Below are positions 7,084 through 16,728 of a stretch of 23,637 nucleotides of DNA, piece after piece. The translations under genes were made by a program, and so were the position numbers. Below the pieces are notes generated by a model. The model did not search any database. It was not told where the DNA came from and saw only the letters and a list, made by a program, of their open reading frames with translations. Each line of letters begins with the position of its first letter. The first letter of the stretch is position 1. Source of the stretch: Pseudomonadota bacterium (GTDB lineage Bacteria; Pseudomonadota; Alphaproteobacteria; Rhizobiales; Beijerinckiaceae); the NCBI GenBank assembly GCA_023393655.1, contig JAEWKP010000426.1:1-23637 (forward strand). The letters are read 5' to 3'.

Positions 7084-7395
7084 TCAGTGAAGCTGCTGAC
7101 GGGTGAGGGCGATCGCGGGAGCCTCATTCGGCGAGGTCGTCGTCGCCCCAGTGCCGATATCGTCGCGAAGCAGCCCGGGGCGGCCCGGCGTCGCAACGGC
7201 TTGAAGCCGTTGAAGCGCCGACAGCTCAGTCTTGGCCTCGGCCCATCCGCGCTTAAGAGACTGCGACAGCAACTGGCGTCGTTGCGCCCGACTTTGCAGC
7301 CCTGAAAACCGAGGGCGGGCCTGCCGCATGGCGTAGCGCAGGATGCCCGGCTTGTAGAAAATGAGCTTGTGTTTGAACTCCAGGATCAGGGGCAT
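7084..7395 (-). CDS. Small basic hypothetical protein, first gene of the recombination operon
   Basis: 103 aa from the ATG at 7395, chosen because GGAGGA sits 5 bp upstream; the adjacent ATG at 7398 would leave only 2 bp. The protein is strongly basic in its first two thirds (EFKHKLIFYKPGILRYAMRQ, then several Arg-rich helices) with a low-complexity tail, so DNA or RNA binding is possible, but I recognise no domain. It ends 10 bp before the next small gene and shares the operon with ERF, exonuclease and HNH proteins. It may be an early phage function. Confidence 0.6.
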   Translation of the reverse strand: MPLILEFKHKLIFYKPGILRYAMRQARPRFSGLQSRAQRRQLLSQSLKRGWAEAKTELSALQRLQAVATPGRPGLLRDDIGTGATTTSPNEAPAIALTRQQLH

Positions 7396-7453
7396 CATCG
7401 TCCTCCAGCGACGAAAATCGTCGGTGACGGACGGTTCCCTTCCTGTCGGGCTA

Positions 7454-7494
7454 CCAGTCAACTGGAATAGTCGACACTCAACGAAAAGCGTTGA
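7454..7494. promoter_or_regulatory. Two palindromes in the divergent promoter region
   Basis: Between the recombination operon (starts 7395, leftward) and the XRE gene (starts 7513, rightward) lie CCAGT-CA-ACTGG (7454-7465) and TCAACG-N5-CGTTGA (7478-7494), both with perfect arms. An XRE repressor encoded next to its operators in a divergent promoter is the standard phage arrangement, so these are candidate binding sites. No direct evidence links them to the regulator. Confidence 0.45.
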
Positions 7495-7512
7495 TCAGGC
7501 TATGCCGACTTC

Positions 7513-7737
7513 ATGATCACGCCAGCCCAATGCCGCGCCGCCCGCGCACTGCTCGATTGGAGCCAGCAGGACCTCGCGAAGGCCGCCCATCTCGGCCTCT
7601 CAACCATCCGCGACTTCGAAAAGGGCAGACGCGTACCGACCTATAACAACCTCCGCGGGATCAAACTCGCGCTTGAGGAGGGGGGAGTTGAGGTTGGAGC
7701 GGAGAACTCGCGCGTCGCCTTTAAAAAGGAGCGTTAA
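7513..7737 (+). CDS. XRE-family helix-turn-helix regulator
   Basis: 74 aa, nearly all one HTH domain: MITPAQCRAARALLDWSQQD, then LAKAAHLGLSTIRDFEKGRR (recognition helix region about 29-40) and a closing helix. This short single-domain type is common in Hyphomicrobiales, both in phage-derived DNA and on the chromosome. Its position divergent from the recombination operon suggests it represses that operon and perhaps itself. No strong ribosome site is visible before the ATG at 7513. The gene ends facing rfbA, so it marks the border between the phage-like region and the polysaccharide genes. Confidence 0.85.
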   Translation: MITPAQCRAARALLDWSQQDLAKAAHLGLSTIRDFEKGRRVPTYNNLRGIKLALEEGGVEVGAENSRVAFKKER

Positions 7738-7754
7738 GGCATGTTGAAGCCTTA
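7735..7754. terminator. Weak stem-loop between the convergent XRE and rfbA genes
   Basis: TAAGGC (7735-7740) and GCCTTA (7749-7754) can pair around an 8-base loop, starting at the XRE stop codon. It stands in the 71-bp gap between two convergent genes, where a terminator is expected. There is no run of T on either side, so intrinsic termination would be poor. Confidence 0.3.
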
Positions 7755-7808
7755 GGCTGCAGCGCTTTCGAGAATAGGCATTTCTGTATCTATGATCGTG
7801 TTGACGAA

Positions 7809-8684
7809 CTATCCGCCGAGGTCTCCTGAAATGCGCAGCAGGTATTGTCCATAGTCGCTCTTCGCGAGCCTCTCGCCCAGCAGCGTCAATTGCGCAGCCG
7901 AAATCCAGCCACGCCGCGTGGCGATTTCCTCGGGGCAGGCGATGCGCAGCCCTTGGCGGCTTTCCAGCGTGCGGACGAACTCGCCCGCTTCCAGCAGGCT
8001 GTCGGGCGTGCCGGTGTCCAGCCAGGCGAAGCCGCGCCCCATGCACTCGACCGAAAGCGCACTACGCTCCAGATAGGTCCGGTTGACATCGGTGATCTCG
8101 AGCTCGCCGCGTGGTGATGGCTTGAGGCTTCTGGCGATCTCGACCACTTCGGCGTCGTAGAAGTAGAGGCCGGTCACGGCCCAGCTTGATTTCGGCGCCT
8201 TCGGCTTCTCCTCGATCGAGATCGCCTTGCCGGGCTTGTCGAACTGAACCACGCCGTAACGCTCGGGATCGCGGACATGATAGGCGAAGACGGTCGCGCC
8301 ACTCGTGCGGGCCGTCGCGCGCGCCATCATCTCCTGCAGACTGTGGCCGTAATAGAGATTGTCGCCGAGGATCAGCGCGGATGGTTCGCCGGCAACGAAA
8401 TCGGCGCCGATCAGATAGGCCTGCGCCAGACCGCCGGGATGCGGTTGCTCGGCATAGCTCAGGCTCATGCCCCAGTCGGAACCGTCGCCGAGCAGGCGCT
8501 TGAAATTCGGCAAGTCGTGCGGCGTCGAGATGATCAGCACCTCGCGAATGCCGGCGAGCATCAGCGTCGAGAGCGGATAGTAGATCATCGGCTTGTCGTA
8601 GACGGGCAGGAGCTGCTTCGACATCGCCAGCGTCATCGGGTGCAGCCGCGTGCCGGAGCCGCCGGCCAGGATGATGCCCTTCAT
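7809..8684 (-). CDS. rfbA: Glucose-1-phosphate thymidylyltransferase
   Basis: 291 aa; makes dTDP-glucose from glucose 1-phosphate and dTTP, the first step of dTDP-L-rhamnose synthesis in the cytoplasm. The N-terminal nucleotide loop LAGGSGTRLHP (6-16), SKQLLPVYDKPM with K23, the LGDNLYYG metal site with D108, and IEEKPKAPKS are all present, and length matches the family. The ATG at 8684 follows AAGGAG and overlaps the rfbD stop by 4 bp (ATGA). Although first in the pathway, it is last in the operon. Confidence 0.96.
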   Translation of the reverse strand: MKGIILAGGSGTRLHPMTLAMSKQLLPVYDKPMIYYPLSTLMLAGIREVLIISTPHDLPNFKRLLGDGSDWGMSLSYAEQPHPGGLAQAYLIGADFVAGEPSALILGDNLYYGHSLQEMMARATARTSGATVFAYHVRDPERYGVVQFDKPGKAISIEEKPKAPKSSWAVTGLYFYDAEVVEIARSLKPSPRGELEITDVNRTYLERSALSVECMGRGFAWLDTGTPDSLLEAGEFVRTLESRQGLRIACPEEIATRRGWISAAQLTLLGERLAKSDYGQYLLRISGDLGG

Positions 8685-9589
8685 CGTTGCTGCTCCTTGC
8701 TTTGATCCTTGAGCAGTCGCGCGACGCAGGCACTGAGCGAGCCCTGCCAATCCGGCAGCCTCACGCCATGAGCCTGTGAAAGCTTGCTGCAATCGAGCCT
8801 GGAATTTGCGGGCCGGCGGGCCGGCGTCGGGTAGTTGGCCGTTGCGATGCGCTTGATCCGCACAGGCTTGCCGCCCTGCCGCTCGCGCTCGGCGAAGATC
8901 GCCTCGGCGACATCGGCCCAGACGGCCTCTCCCGCCGCGCTCATATGGAACACGCCGCGCAAGCGAGCATCATCCATCCGTGCGGTTTGATTGCGCGCGA
9001 CGGTGAAGATCGCGTCGGCGATGTCGAGTGCGCTGGTCGGGCACCCCGCCTGGTCGGCGACGACGCCGATCTCGTCGCGTGTCTCGGCGAGGTGCAGCAT
9101 TGTCTTGACGAAGTTCTTGCCGAAGGGGCTGTAGATCCAGGCCGTGCGCAGGATGGCGTGGTTGTCTGTTGCCGCCGCGACTGCCTGCTCGCCCGCGAGC
9201 TTGCTCGCTCCATAGGCCGAGATCGGGCCGGTCGCATCGTCCTCGCGATAAGGCCGGGCGAGCCCGCCGTCGAAGACATAATCGGTCGAGAGCTGGATCA
9301 CGGGAATGCCAAGCGCCGCTGCGGCACGCGCCGCCTCGCCGGCGGCCTCGCCGTTGACGCGCATGGCAAGCTCGGGCTCGCTCTCGGCCTGGTCCACGGC
9401 GGTATAGGCGGCCGTATTGACGATCACGTCGGGCCGGGCCGAACGCAGGGCGGGCGCGACCGTCTTCGGCTGGGCGAGATCGAGGTCAGGCCGGCGCAGT
9501 GCGATGACCTCGACGCCGACGGGCACGCGCTCCAGCATGGCGCAGACGACTTGGCCGGACCAACCGGTGACGGCGATACGGAGTGCCAT
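8681..9589 (-). CDS. rfbD: dTDP-4-dehydrorhamnose reductase
   Basis: 302 aa short-chain-dehydrogenase-type enzyme that reduces dTDP-4-keto-rhamnose to dTDP-L-rhamnose with NAD(P)H. It shows TGWSGQV near the N-terminus (cofactor loop), STDYVFDG (101-108) and the YGASK catalytic pair Y126/K130. Length and motif order are normal. Start and stop overlap both neighbours (TGATG with rfbC, ATGA with rfbA), so rfbC, rfbD and rfbA should be translated together. Confidence 0.95.
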   Translation of the reverse strand: MALRIAVTGWSGQVVCAMLERVPVGVEVIALRRPDLDLAQPKTVAPALRSARPDVIVNTAAYTAVDQAESEPELAMRVNGEAAGEAARAAAALGIPVIQLSTDYVFDGGLARPYREDDATGPISAYGASKLAGEQAVAAATDNHAILRTAWIYSPFGKNFVKTMLHLAETRDEIGVVADQAGCPTSALDIADAIFTVARNQTARMDDARLRGVFHMSAAGEAVWADVAEAIFAERERQGGKPVRIKRIATANYPTPARRPANSRLDCSKLSQAHGVRLPDWQGSLSACVARLLKDQSKEQQR

Positions 9590-10146
9590 CAGTCGAAATA
9601 GCGCAGCATCTCGGCGAGGCGAGGATGCTTGCGGTCCTTGTCTGAGAGGGTGAGGCCGGAGAGCGGCAGGCGCCAGTCGATGCCGAGAGCCGGGTCGTCG
9701 AAGGCGAGCCCGTGGTCGTTTTCTGGCGCATAGGGCGCGGTGCCCTTGTAGAGCACCTCGGTATCCGGCTCCAGAGTGACGAAACCATGGGCGAAGCCGA
9801 CCGGAACCAGCAACTGCTTCCAGTTCTCGGCGGAAAGCTCGACCGCGACATGCTTGCCGAAAGTGGGGGAAGAGGCGCGGATGTCGACGGCGACGTCGAG
9901 AATTTGGCCGCGCGTCACCCGCACCAGCTTGTCCTGCGCGTAGGGCGGCGACTGGAAATGCAGGCCGCGCAGCGTCCCGACCGGCGCCGACAACGACTGG
10001 TTGTCCTGAACGAAATCGAGATCAAGCCCGGCTTCCGCGAAGGCCTTGCGGCTCCAGGTTTCCGAAAAGAAGCCGCGATGGTCTCCGAACTTCTTCGGCG
10101 TGACGATCTTGACTGCCGGGATTGCTGTTTCCTCAACGCTCAGCAT
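9589..10146 (-). CDS. rfbC: dTDP-4-dehydrorhamnose 3,5-epimerase
   Basis: 185 aa cupin-type epimerase acting on dTDP-4-keto-6-deoxyglucose. Family landmarks are DHRGFFSE (22-29), TLRGLHFQ with the catalytic base H63, the nearby K73, GFAHGFVTL (117-124) and Y133 in EVLYKGTAPY. The size is normal for RmlC. The ATG at 10146 is preceded by GGAG and lies 14 bp after the rfbB stop. Upstream in-frame codons to 10239 run into rfbB and are not used. Confidence 0.95.
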   Translation of the reverse strand: MLSVEETAIPAVKIVTPKKFGDHRGFFSETWSRKAFAEAGLDLDFVQDNQSLSAPVGTLRGLHFQSPPYAQDKLVRVTRGQILDVAVDIRASSPTFGKHVAVELSAENWKQLLVPVGFAHGFVTLEPDTEVLYKGTAPYAPENDHGLAFDDPALGIDWRLPLSGLTLSDKDRKHPRLAEMLRYFD

Positions 10147-10160
10147 GCTCGGATCTCCGC

Positions 10161-11216
10161 TCAGGCCGCGCCGAGGCGTTCGCCGCGATAGACGCCGGAC
10201 CGGATATCGCCCCACCATGCGGCATTGGCGAGATACCATTCGACGGTGCGGCGTAGGCCCGTCTCAAAGGTCTCCTTCGGCACCCAGCCGAGCTCGCGGC
10301 CGATCTTGCCGGCATCGATTGCATAGCGCGCGTCATGGCCCGGCCGGTCGGTGACATAGGTGATGAGGCGCTCGCGCGGACCCTTGGGGTCGGGCCGGAG
10401 CTTGTCGAGAATGGCGCAGATGGACTTCACCACCTCGACATTGGTCTTCTCGTTATGGCCGCCGATATTGTAGCTCTCGCCGGTCTTGCCGGCGGTGGCA
10501 ACGGTGAGCAGAGCGTCGGCATGATCGTCGACATAGAGCCAGTCGCGCACATTGAGCCCGTTGCCGTAGACCGGTAGCGGCTTGCCCTCCAGCGCATTGA
10601 TGATCATCAGCGGGATCAGCTTTTCCGGGAAGTGATAGGGCCCGTAATTGTTCGAGCAATTGGTCATCACCACCGGCAGGCCATAGGTGTGGTGCCAGGC
10701 GCGCACGAGATGGTCCGACGCCGCCTTGGAGGCGGAGTAGGGCGAGTTCGGCTGATAGGCCGTGTCCTCGCGGAAGAGCCCGTCGCTACCCAGCGAGCCG
10801 AAGACCTCATCGGTCGAGATATGGTGGAAGCGGAAGCGCGCCTTGCGCTCCTCCGGCAGCGCCCGGAAATGGCGCAACGCTTCCTGAAGCAGCGCGAACG
10901 AGCCGACGATATTAGTCTCGATGAAGGCGGCCGGCCCATCGATCGAGCGATCGACATGGCTCTCGGCCGCGAGATGCATCACGATATCGGGCTGGAAGTC
11001 GGCGAAGATCGCCTTCATGCGCGCGCCGTCGCCGATATCGGCCTGCTCGAACCGGTAGCGGTTGCTGCCGGAGACCGGCGCCAGCGAGGAGAGATTGCCG
11101 GCATAGGTCAGCTTGTCGACGACGCAGACCGCATGCTCGGTCTCGCCGATCAGCTTGCGCACCACTGCCGAGCCGATGAAGCCGGCGCCGCCGGTGACGA
11201 GAAAATTCAGGGGCAT
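10161..11216 (-). CDS. rfbB: dTDP-glucose 4,6-dehydratase
   Basis: 351 aa extended short-chain dehydrogenase that converts dTDP-glucose to the 4-keto-6-deoxy sugar. TGGAGFIGS at 8-16 binds NAD, ISTDEVFG (133-140) carries the family D136-E137 pair, and YSASK gives Y160/K164. First gene of the compact rfbBCDA group. The ATG at 11216 has AGGA at a loose distance upstream and matches the usual N-terminus; longer in-frame starts add a Pro-rich segment that does not look conserved. The 250 bp before it must hold the promoter if this group is separate from the upstream genes. Confidence 0.96.
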   Translation of the reverse strand: MPLNFLVTGGAGFIGSAVVRKLIGETEHAVCVVDKLTYAGNLSSLAPVSGSNRYRFEQADIGDGARMKAIFADFQPDIVMHLAAESHVDRSIDGPAAFIETNIVGSFALLQEALRHFRALPEERKARFRFHHISTDEVFGSLGSDGLFREDTAYQPNSPYSASKAASDHLVRAWHHTYGLPVVMTNCSNNYGPYHFPEKLIPLMIINALEGKPLPVYGNGLNVRDWLYVDDHADALLTVATAGKTGESYNIGGHNEKTNVEVVKSICAILDKLRPDPKGPRERLITYVTDRPGHDARYAIDAGKIGRELGWVPKETFETGLRRTVEWYLANAAWWGDIRSGVYRGERLGAA

Positions 11217-11375
11217 GAGGTGCAGTCCTGGCGGCAGCGGTGGCGAAGATGGAGGGATGGAGCGGGTGAGGCGCACATGCCCCGGATGCCGATCCTGACC
11301 GTGAGCCTCAATGCACGTCCCTCTTCACCGCATGGCAAGTTTACCGCACTGCAGGTATCACGAAGCGCTTTCGCG

Positions 11376-11457
11376 CGACAGCGGGACACCCGAACCGCGG
11401 CAAAACCAAGGCTCTCTCATTCCGGAGCCCGGTTCTGCGGTTCGGGAGACGCTGTCG
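11376..11457. repeat. Large nested inverted repeat between thiolase and rfbB
   Basis: Left arm 11376-11398 and right arm 11437-11457 pair over an outer block (CGACAGCG/CGCTGTCG) and a perfect inner 10-bp block (CCCGAACCGC at 11389-11398, GCGGTTCGGG at 11437-11446). A shorter hairpin, GGCTC...GAGCC, sits in the 38-bp loop. The right arm lies 10 bp past the thiolase stop codon, so the structure may terminate or stabilise that transcript. There is no T-run. It could also be one copy of a dispersed palindromic repeat. Confidence 0.6.
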
Positions 11458-11466
11458 TGGCGGGGC

Positions 11467-12675
<1,209 letters not shown>

Positions 12676-12714
12676 GTCACGGGTCCTGCTGTCTCGAAGG
12701 CGGTGCGGATCGTT

Positions 12715-13740
12715 TCAGATGCGGTAGAATTCCCGATACCAGGCGACGAAGCGAGCGATTCCTGTCTCGATCGGCGTATCCGGCCGGAAATCGACGCTGG
12801 CCGTCAGGTCCGACACGTCGGCATAGGTCGCCGGCACGTCCCCGGGCTGGGCGGGCAAGTGGCGCTTGATCGCCTTGCGGCCGCAGGCTTCCTCGATCGC
12901 GGCGATGAAACGGTCGAGCCGGACCGGCGTGTGATTGCCGATATTGTATAGGCGCCAGGGCGCGGTGGAGGTCGCGGGATCCGCCGCCAGGCGGGCGTCC
13001 GGGGCAGCCTGCGGAGGCTGGCCGGCCAGCCGCACGATCGCCTCGCGGATATCGCCGACATAGGTGAAGTCGCGGCTCATCGCGGCCTCGTCATAGACGT
13101 CGATCGGCCGGCCTTCGAGGATCGCCTTGGTGAACTTGAAATAGGCCATGTCCGGTCGGCCCCACGGGCCGTAGACCGTGAAGAAGCGCAGGCCCGTCGT
13201 CGGAATGCCGTAGAGATGGGCATAGGAATGCGCCATCAGCTCGTTGGCGCGCTTGGTCGCGGCATAGAGCGAGACCGGATGGTCGGCCCCGTCATGCTCG
13301 CTGAACGGCACCTTGGCATTGGCGCCATAGACCGAGCTCGACGAGGCATAGACGAGGTGGTCGACCGGACTGTGCCGGCAGGCCTCGAGGATCGACAGGA
13401 AGCCATCCAGATTCGAGGAGGCGTAGGCGCGCGGGTTCTCCAGCGAGTAGCGCACCCCGGCCTGGGCCGCAAGATGGATCACCACCTGCGGGCGGAAGGC
13501 GGCGAAGGCGGCCTGCACCGCATTGTAATCGGCGATGTCGAGCGGTTCGAAGGAGAAGCCGTTGCGGGCGCTGAGACGGTCGAGACGCGCCTGCTTCAGG
13601 GCGGGATCGTAATAGGGGGTCAGGTTGTCGATGCCGAGGACTTCCACGCCCCTGTCGAGCAGCGCCTGCGTCACATGGAAGCCGACGAAGCCGGCCGCGC
13701 CGGTCAGGAGTACACGGTCGAAGGACGTAGCTCGATCCAC
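12715..13740 (-). CDS. NAD-dependent epimerase, UDP-glucuronate 4-epimerase type
   Basis: 341 aa from the GTG at 13740, chosen because AAGGA lies 6 bp upstream; the longer frame to 13815 lacks a ribosome site. The NAD loop TGAAGFVG (13-20), SSSSVYGANAKVPFSE (133-148), and catalytic Y159/K163 in YAATK mark an extended SDR. IDNLTPYYDPALKQARLD and the RFFTVYGPWGRPDMAYFKFT segment are characteristic of UDP-glucuronate 4-epimerases (LpsL/Cap1J-like), which supply UDP-galacturonate for capsule, LPS or EPS. A related UDP-glucose epimerase activity cannot be excluded. It lies 93 bp after the phosphomutase gene, on the same strand. Confidence 0.87.
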   Translation of the reverse strand: MDRATSFDRVLLTGAAGFVGFHVTQALLDRGVEVLGIDNLTPYYDPALKQARLDRLSARNGFSFEPLDIADYNAVQAAFAAFRPQVVIHLAAQAGVRYSLENPRAYASSNLDGFLSILEACRHSPVDHLVYASSSSVYGANAKVPFSEHDGADHPVSLYAATKRANELMAHSYAHLYGIPTTGLRFFTVYGPWGRPDMAYFKFTKAILEGRPIDVYDEAAMSRDFTYVGDIREAIVRLAGQPPQAAPDARLAADPATSTAPWRLYNIGNHTPVRLDRFIAAIEEACGRKAIKRHLPAQPGDVPATYADVSDLTASVDFRPDTPIETGIARFVAWYREFYRI

Positions 13741-13833
13741 CTGGGTTCCTTGCTGAAGGTCGGCCGCGAATCCATCGCGCCGCCCCGACATCGCGCCGGC
13801 TCGCCGGTTTGGCAAGCCGGATTCGGCTGCGGC

Positions 13834-15252
13834 TCAGCGTGTCTGAGCCGCTGCGAAGGCGAGATTCTCCGCAAGCAGCGCTTCCGCGGCTGGCGGCGTC
13901 GGCGCCTCGACATAGACGCGCAGCTCCGGGGCATTGCCGGAGGCGCGGAAATGCACCGTCGCGCCGTTGGCGAGCGTCAGGCGCAATCCGTCCCGACGGT
14001 CGCGCGATGCCACGCCGCCATGGGCGGCGAAGGTCGCGTCTCGGAAGCCGGAATCCCCGGCGTCGAGCTTGGCGATCAGGGCCGCGGTTCTGTCCTGCGG
14101 CACCTCCTGCAGGCGGTTGGACAGGGCAATCGCAAAGCGGGCTTCCGCCGCGATCGCGCTCAATGGTTTGCCGGCGCCACGAGCCAGCGCCAATGTCGCG
14201 ACGATCGGCAGGAGGGCGTCGCGCGTCGGCAGGGCGGCGAGCTTGCGCCCGTCGCGCGTGACATCCGAGCCCAGCAGCACGCCGCCATTGGCCTCGAAAC
14301 CGATAATGGTCTCGGCGCCCCCGGCCTTGGCCTCGGCCATGCCGGCAATGACATAGGGCGAGCCGACGCGAGTGCGGACCACGGTCTCGAACAGGCCGGG
14401 GCGGTCGAGCGCGGAATTGGACGTCACCGGCGTGACGATCGCATCGGCCCCGAGGAACTGCGCGGTCAGCGCGCCGATCAGGTCCCCGCGCAGAAAGTGG
14501 CCGGTCTCGTCGGCGACGAGCGGGCGATCCGCATCCCCGTCGGTCGAGACGATGGCGTCGAGCTTGCGCTCCCCGGACCACCGCCGCGCCAGCTCCTCGT
14601 CCTCCGGGCGCAGCGCCTCTGTATCGACGGGGATGAAGACGTCGCTGCGCCCGAGCGCGACCGGTGTCGCTCCCAGTGCCGCCAGAACGTCGCAGATAAC
14701 GTCGCGCCCCACCGAGGAGTGCTGGTAGACGCCGATTGTGAGGCCCTCCAGCGCGCGGCCGAAGAAGCCGGCATAGCGGGCGCGATAGCTGGCCAGCACG
14801 TCGCGGGGAGGCGGAGCGATCGAGACCTCGGGTGCGGTTGTCAGGGCAAGCGACTGATGCTGCGCAAGGATGCGGGCCTCGTCGGTTTTGTCGATCTCGC
14901 CTTGTGCGCGGTAGAATTTCAACCCGTTCCGGTCATCCGGGATATGGCTGCCCGTGACCATGATGGCCGGGCTGCCGGCCGCCATGGCGGACTGTGCCAG
15001 CGCAGGCGTAGGCACGGCGCCGCAATCCACTGGCTTGAGCCCGGCATCGGCGACGGCTTGCGCGCATTGTGCAACGATTAGCGGGCTCGAAGAGCGTAGG
15101 TCCCGGCCGATCAGCACCTCTCCCTCGCGGCCGGCAGCCCGATCCTCCTGCAGCACGGCGCAGAAGGCGCGGACATGGGCATAGGTCGGCAGGCCGACGA
15201 GCTCCGTGACGAGGCCGCGCAGGCCGGAGGTTCCGAACTTCAGGCTAACCAT
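13834..15252 (-). CDS. Phosphohexomutase (phosphomannomutase/phosphoglucomutase)
   Basis: 472 aa member of the alpha-D-phosphohexomutase family. All four active-site loops are visible: the phosphoserine loop TGSHIPDDRNG with S102, the metal loop DGDADR (238-243), the sugar loop GFEANGG with E320, and the phosphate loop RASGNAPE (437-444). The TGSHIP variant is typical of a ManB-type subgroup found in polysaccharide loci. It would interconvert mannose or glucose 6- and 1-phosphates and so feed rfbA or a GDP-mannose route. It is the first gene of the long minus-strand run. The ATG at 15252 has GAGG about 10 bp upstream. Which sugar is used cannot be read from the sequence. Confidence 0.9.
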   Translation of the reverse strand: MVSLKFGTSGLRGLVTELVGLPTYAHVRAFCAVLQEDRAAGREGEVLIGRDLRSSSPLIVAQCAQAVADAGLKPVDCGAVPTPALAQSAMAAGSPAIMVTGSHIPDDRNGLKFYRAQGEIDKTDEARILAQHQSLALTTAPEVSIAPPPRDVLASYRARYAGFFGRALEGLTIGVYQHSSVGRDVICDVLAALGATPVALGRSDVFIPVDTEALRPEDEELARRWSGERKLDAIVSTDGDADRPLVADETGHFLRGDLIGALTAQFLGADAIVTPVTSNSALDRPGLFETVVRTRVGSPYVIAGMAEAKAGGAETIIGFEANGGVLLGSDVTRDGRKLAALPTRDALLPIVATLALARGAGKPLSAIAAEARFAIALSNRLQEVPQDRTAALIAKLDAGDSGFRDATFAAHGGVASRDRRDGLRLTLANGATVHFRASGNAPELRVYVEAPTPPAAEALLAENLAFAAAQTR

Positions 15253-15931
15253 GTCAAAAGGACCTCAAACGACGTCAGAGCAGATGGCATGGTTCAAAGG
15301 GACCTCTACGAACGAGATACCGTTGTGTCGAAGAATTGTCATCTATGAAAGGCTCGGAACTAGACGGGACTAGGCGTCCTTCGGGGGTTGTAAATCATCG
15401 GCGCTTGACCAAGCCTCGGCTTGAGACGCTCATCCATCCCCAGATTTGAGTCTATCGAACGAGGTTCGGACCGTGTGCTCTTCGCGTTTCACGGAACAGC
15501 AGGCAGCAGCGGTGTCTGGCGCGGTTATGGCGGCGCCTTTCGCAAGCGCGGCATCTCCTCGGCGATCGGATGAAGCCCGGCAACACGAGAAGAACTCGGG
15601 ATTTAAATCCTCTTGCATTCGAAAAGTATTAATTTGGGTCGATCGTTTAATGGGAATAGGATTGCCTCACAATGGTGAACCCAGGCGGTTGTGATGCGCT
15701 AAAATCGAGAAAGTAGCTCTATCCATCTGGTGGCATTCGGTGTTGATGCAGATCGATTGCTACTCAATTTGGTATTAGCCAATCTGGCCGTTGCCAAGGC
15801 TGTGTTTTCTTTCGCGGCTCGGTCGTGAAGAGCCATCTCGCGCGTGTAGATTCGCGTTAATGCCACGAAAAGGCTAGGATCGGGGCCGGCTTCTTTTCGA
15901 GCCAGAACACTAGTCGTGAGGTGAGTTGCCT
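15253..15931. other. Long intergenic region between divergent phosphomutase and PPTase genes
   Basis: About 680 bp without a gene I can support. It must contain the promoters of both divergent transcripts. It becomes AT-rich after 15600. Small inverted repeats are present, for example CAAGCC-TC-GGCTTG (15410-15423) and CGAAC-GAG-GTTCG within 15456-15468. A plus-strand frame at 15446-15694 lacks a ribosome site and recognisable content. Confidence 0.5.
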
Positions 15932-16654
15932 GTGAGCTTTGATGAAGAGACGATCATTTTGCGCTGGTTTACGCTGAAGGATGCAAACTCCAGCTCTATC
16001 GCAGCATTGCTCTCGATTCTTGACGAAACCGAGCGCAGTCGCGCGACACGTTTTAGGTTCGAGCGAGATCGTTTCGCATATGTCGCGGCCCACGCCCTCA
16101 AACGCTCATTGCTTGCGAAGCACTCTTCAAGCGCGCCGCAAGAACTTCGCTTCACGTCCGGGTCGCATGGCAAGCCGGAGCTTGTCGCTGAGCAGAACGA
16201 TCGCGGTCTGCGCTTTAGCATCAGCCACTGCGCCGGTATGGTGGCGGTTGCGATGTTGGTGGGAGCCGATATCGGCATTGATGTAGAGAGCAGCCGTCGT
16301 GAATGGAGCCTTGATGTGGCCGAGAGCTTTCTCTCCGCGGAAGAGCTTGCCGCCATGCTCGAGCTGTCCGAGCCTGCTAGAGCGCGCGCTCTTGCCTCCA
16401 CTTGGACATTGAAAGAGGCTTTCGTAAAGGCCATCGGCACGGGCCTGTCGCATCCTCTCGACAGCCTGACAATGAGACCTGAACCACTCTCGATCGGCTT
16501 CGCGCCTCTCGATGCCGGGGAGGACCGAGATTGGAGCTTCCGCCATTATCAGCCGGATAGGGAACATCTGATTGCACTCGCCGTCAGGCGGCCCGCGGCT
16601 AAGGTCGACGCTAACGCGATCTCTTGGCAGCCGGACAGATTTGACGTCCGATGA
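15932..16654 (+). CDS. 4'-phosphopantetheinyl transferase (Sfp type)
   Basis: 240 aa, the size of the two-lobed Sfp-type enzymes that move phosphopantetheine from CoA to carrier-protein serines. FSISHC (95-100), GIDVE (115-119, magnesium-binding D117 and E119) and WTLKEAFVKAIGTGL (158-172, with E162 and K166) are the diagnostic motifs. Sfp-type enzymes serve PKS and NRPS carrier domains, and a type I PKS begins 6 kb downstream, so it is the likely partner. I place the start at the GTG at 15932, with GAGGTGAG 6 bp upstream, instead of the TTG at 15926. Local DNA is less GC-rich than the genes to the left. Confidence 0.93.
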   Translation: MSFDEETIILRWFTLKDANSSSIAALLSILDETERSRATRFRFERDRFAYVAAHALKRSLLAKHSSSAPQELRFTSGSHGKPELVAEQNDRGLRFSISHCAGMVAVAMLVGADIGIDVESSRREWSLDVAESFLSAEELAAMLELSEPARARALASTWTLKEAFVKAIGTGLSHPLDSLTMRPEPLSIGFAPLDAGEDRDWSFRHYQPDREHLIALAVRRPAAKVDANAISWQPDRFDVR

Positions 16655-16728
16655 GTTGCAAGCGCGGGAACAGTGAACCTCCCCGACCACGTCGATGACA
16701 TCGAAGCCGTTCGTATAATGGCGGGCCG

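Noticed and set aside
13216..15081. 621-codon plus-strand frame opposite the phosphomutase and epimerase genes
   Set aside because: It is antisense to two well-supported genes with complete active sites and shows only shadow-like composition.
15446..15694. 82-codon plus-strand frame in the long intergenic region
   Set aside because: No ribosome site, no known motif, and it lies in a region that shifts composition halfway; it may be a chance frame.
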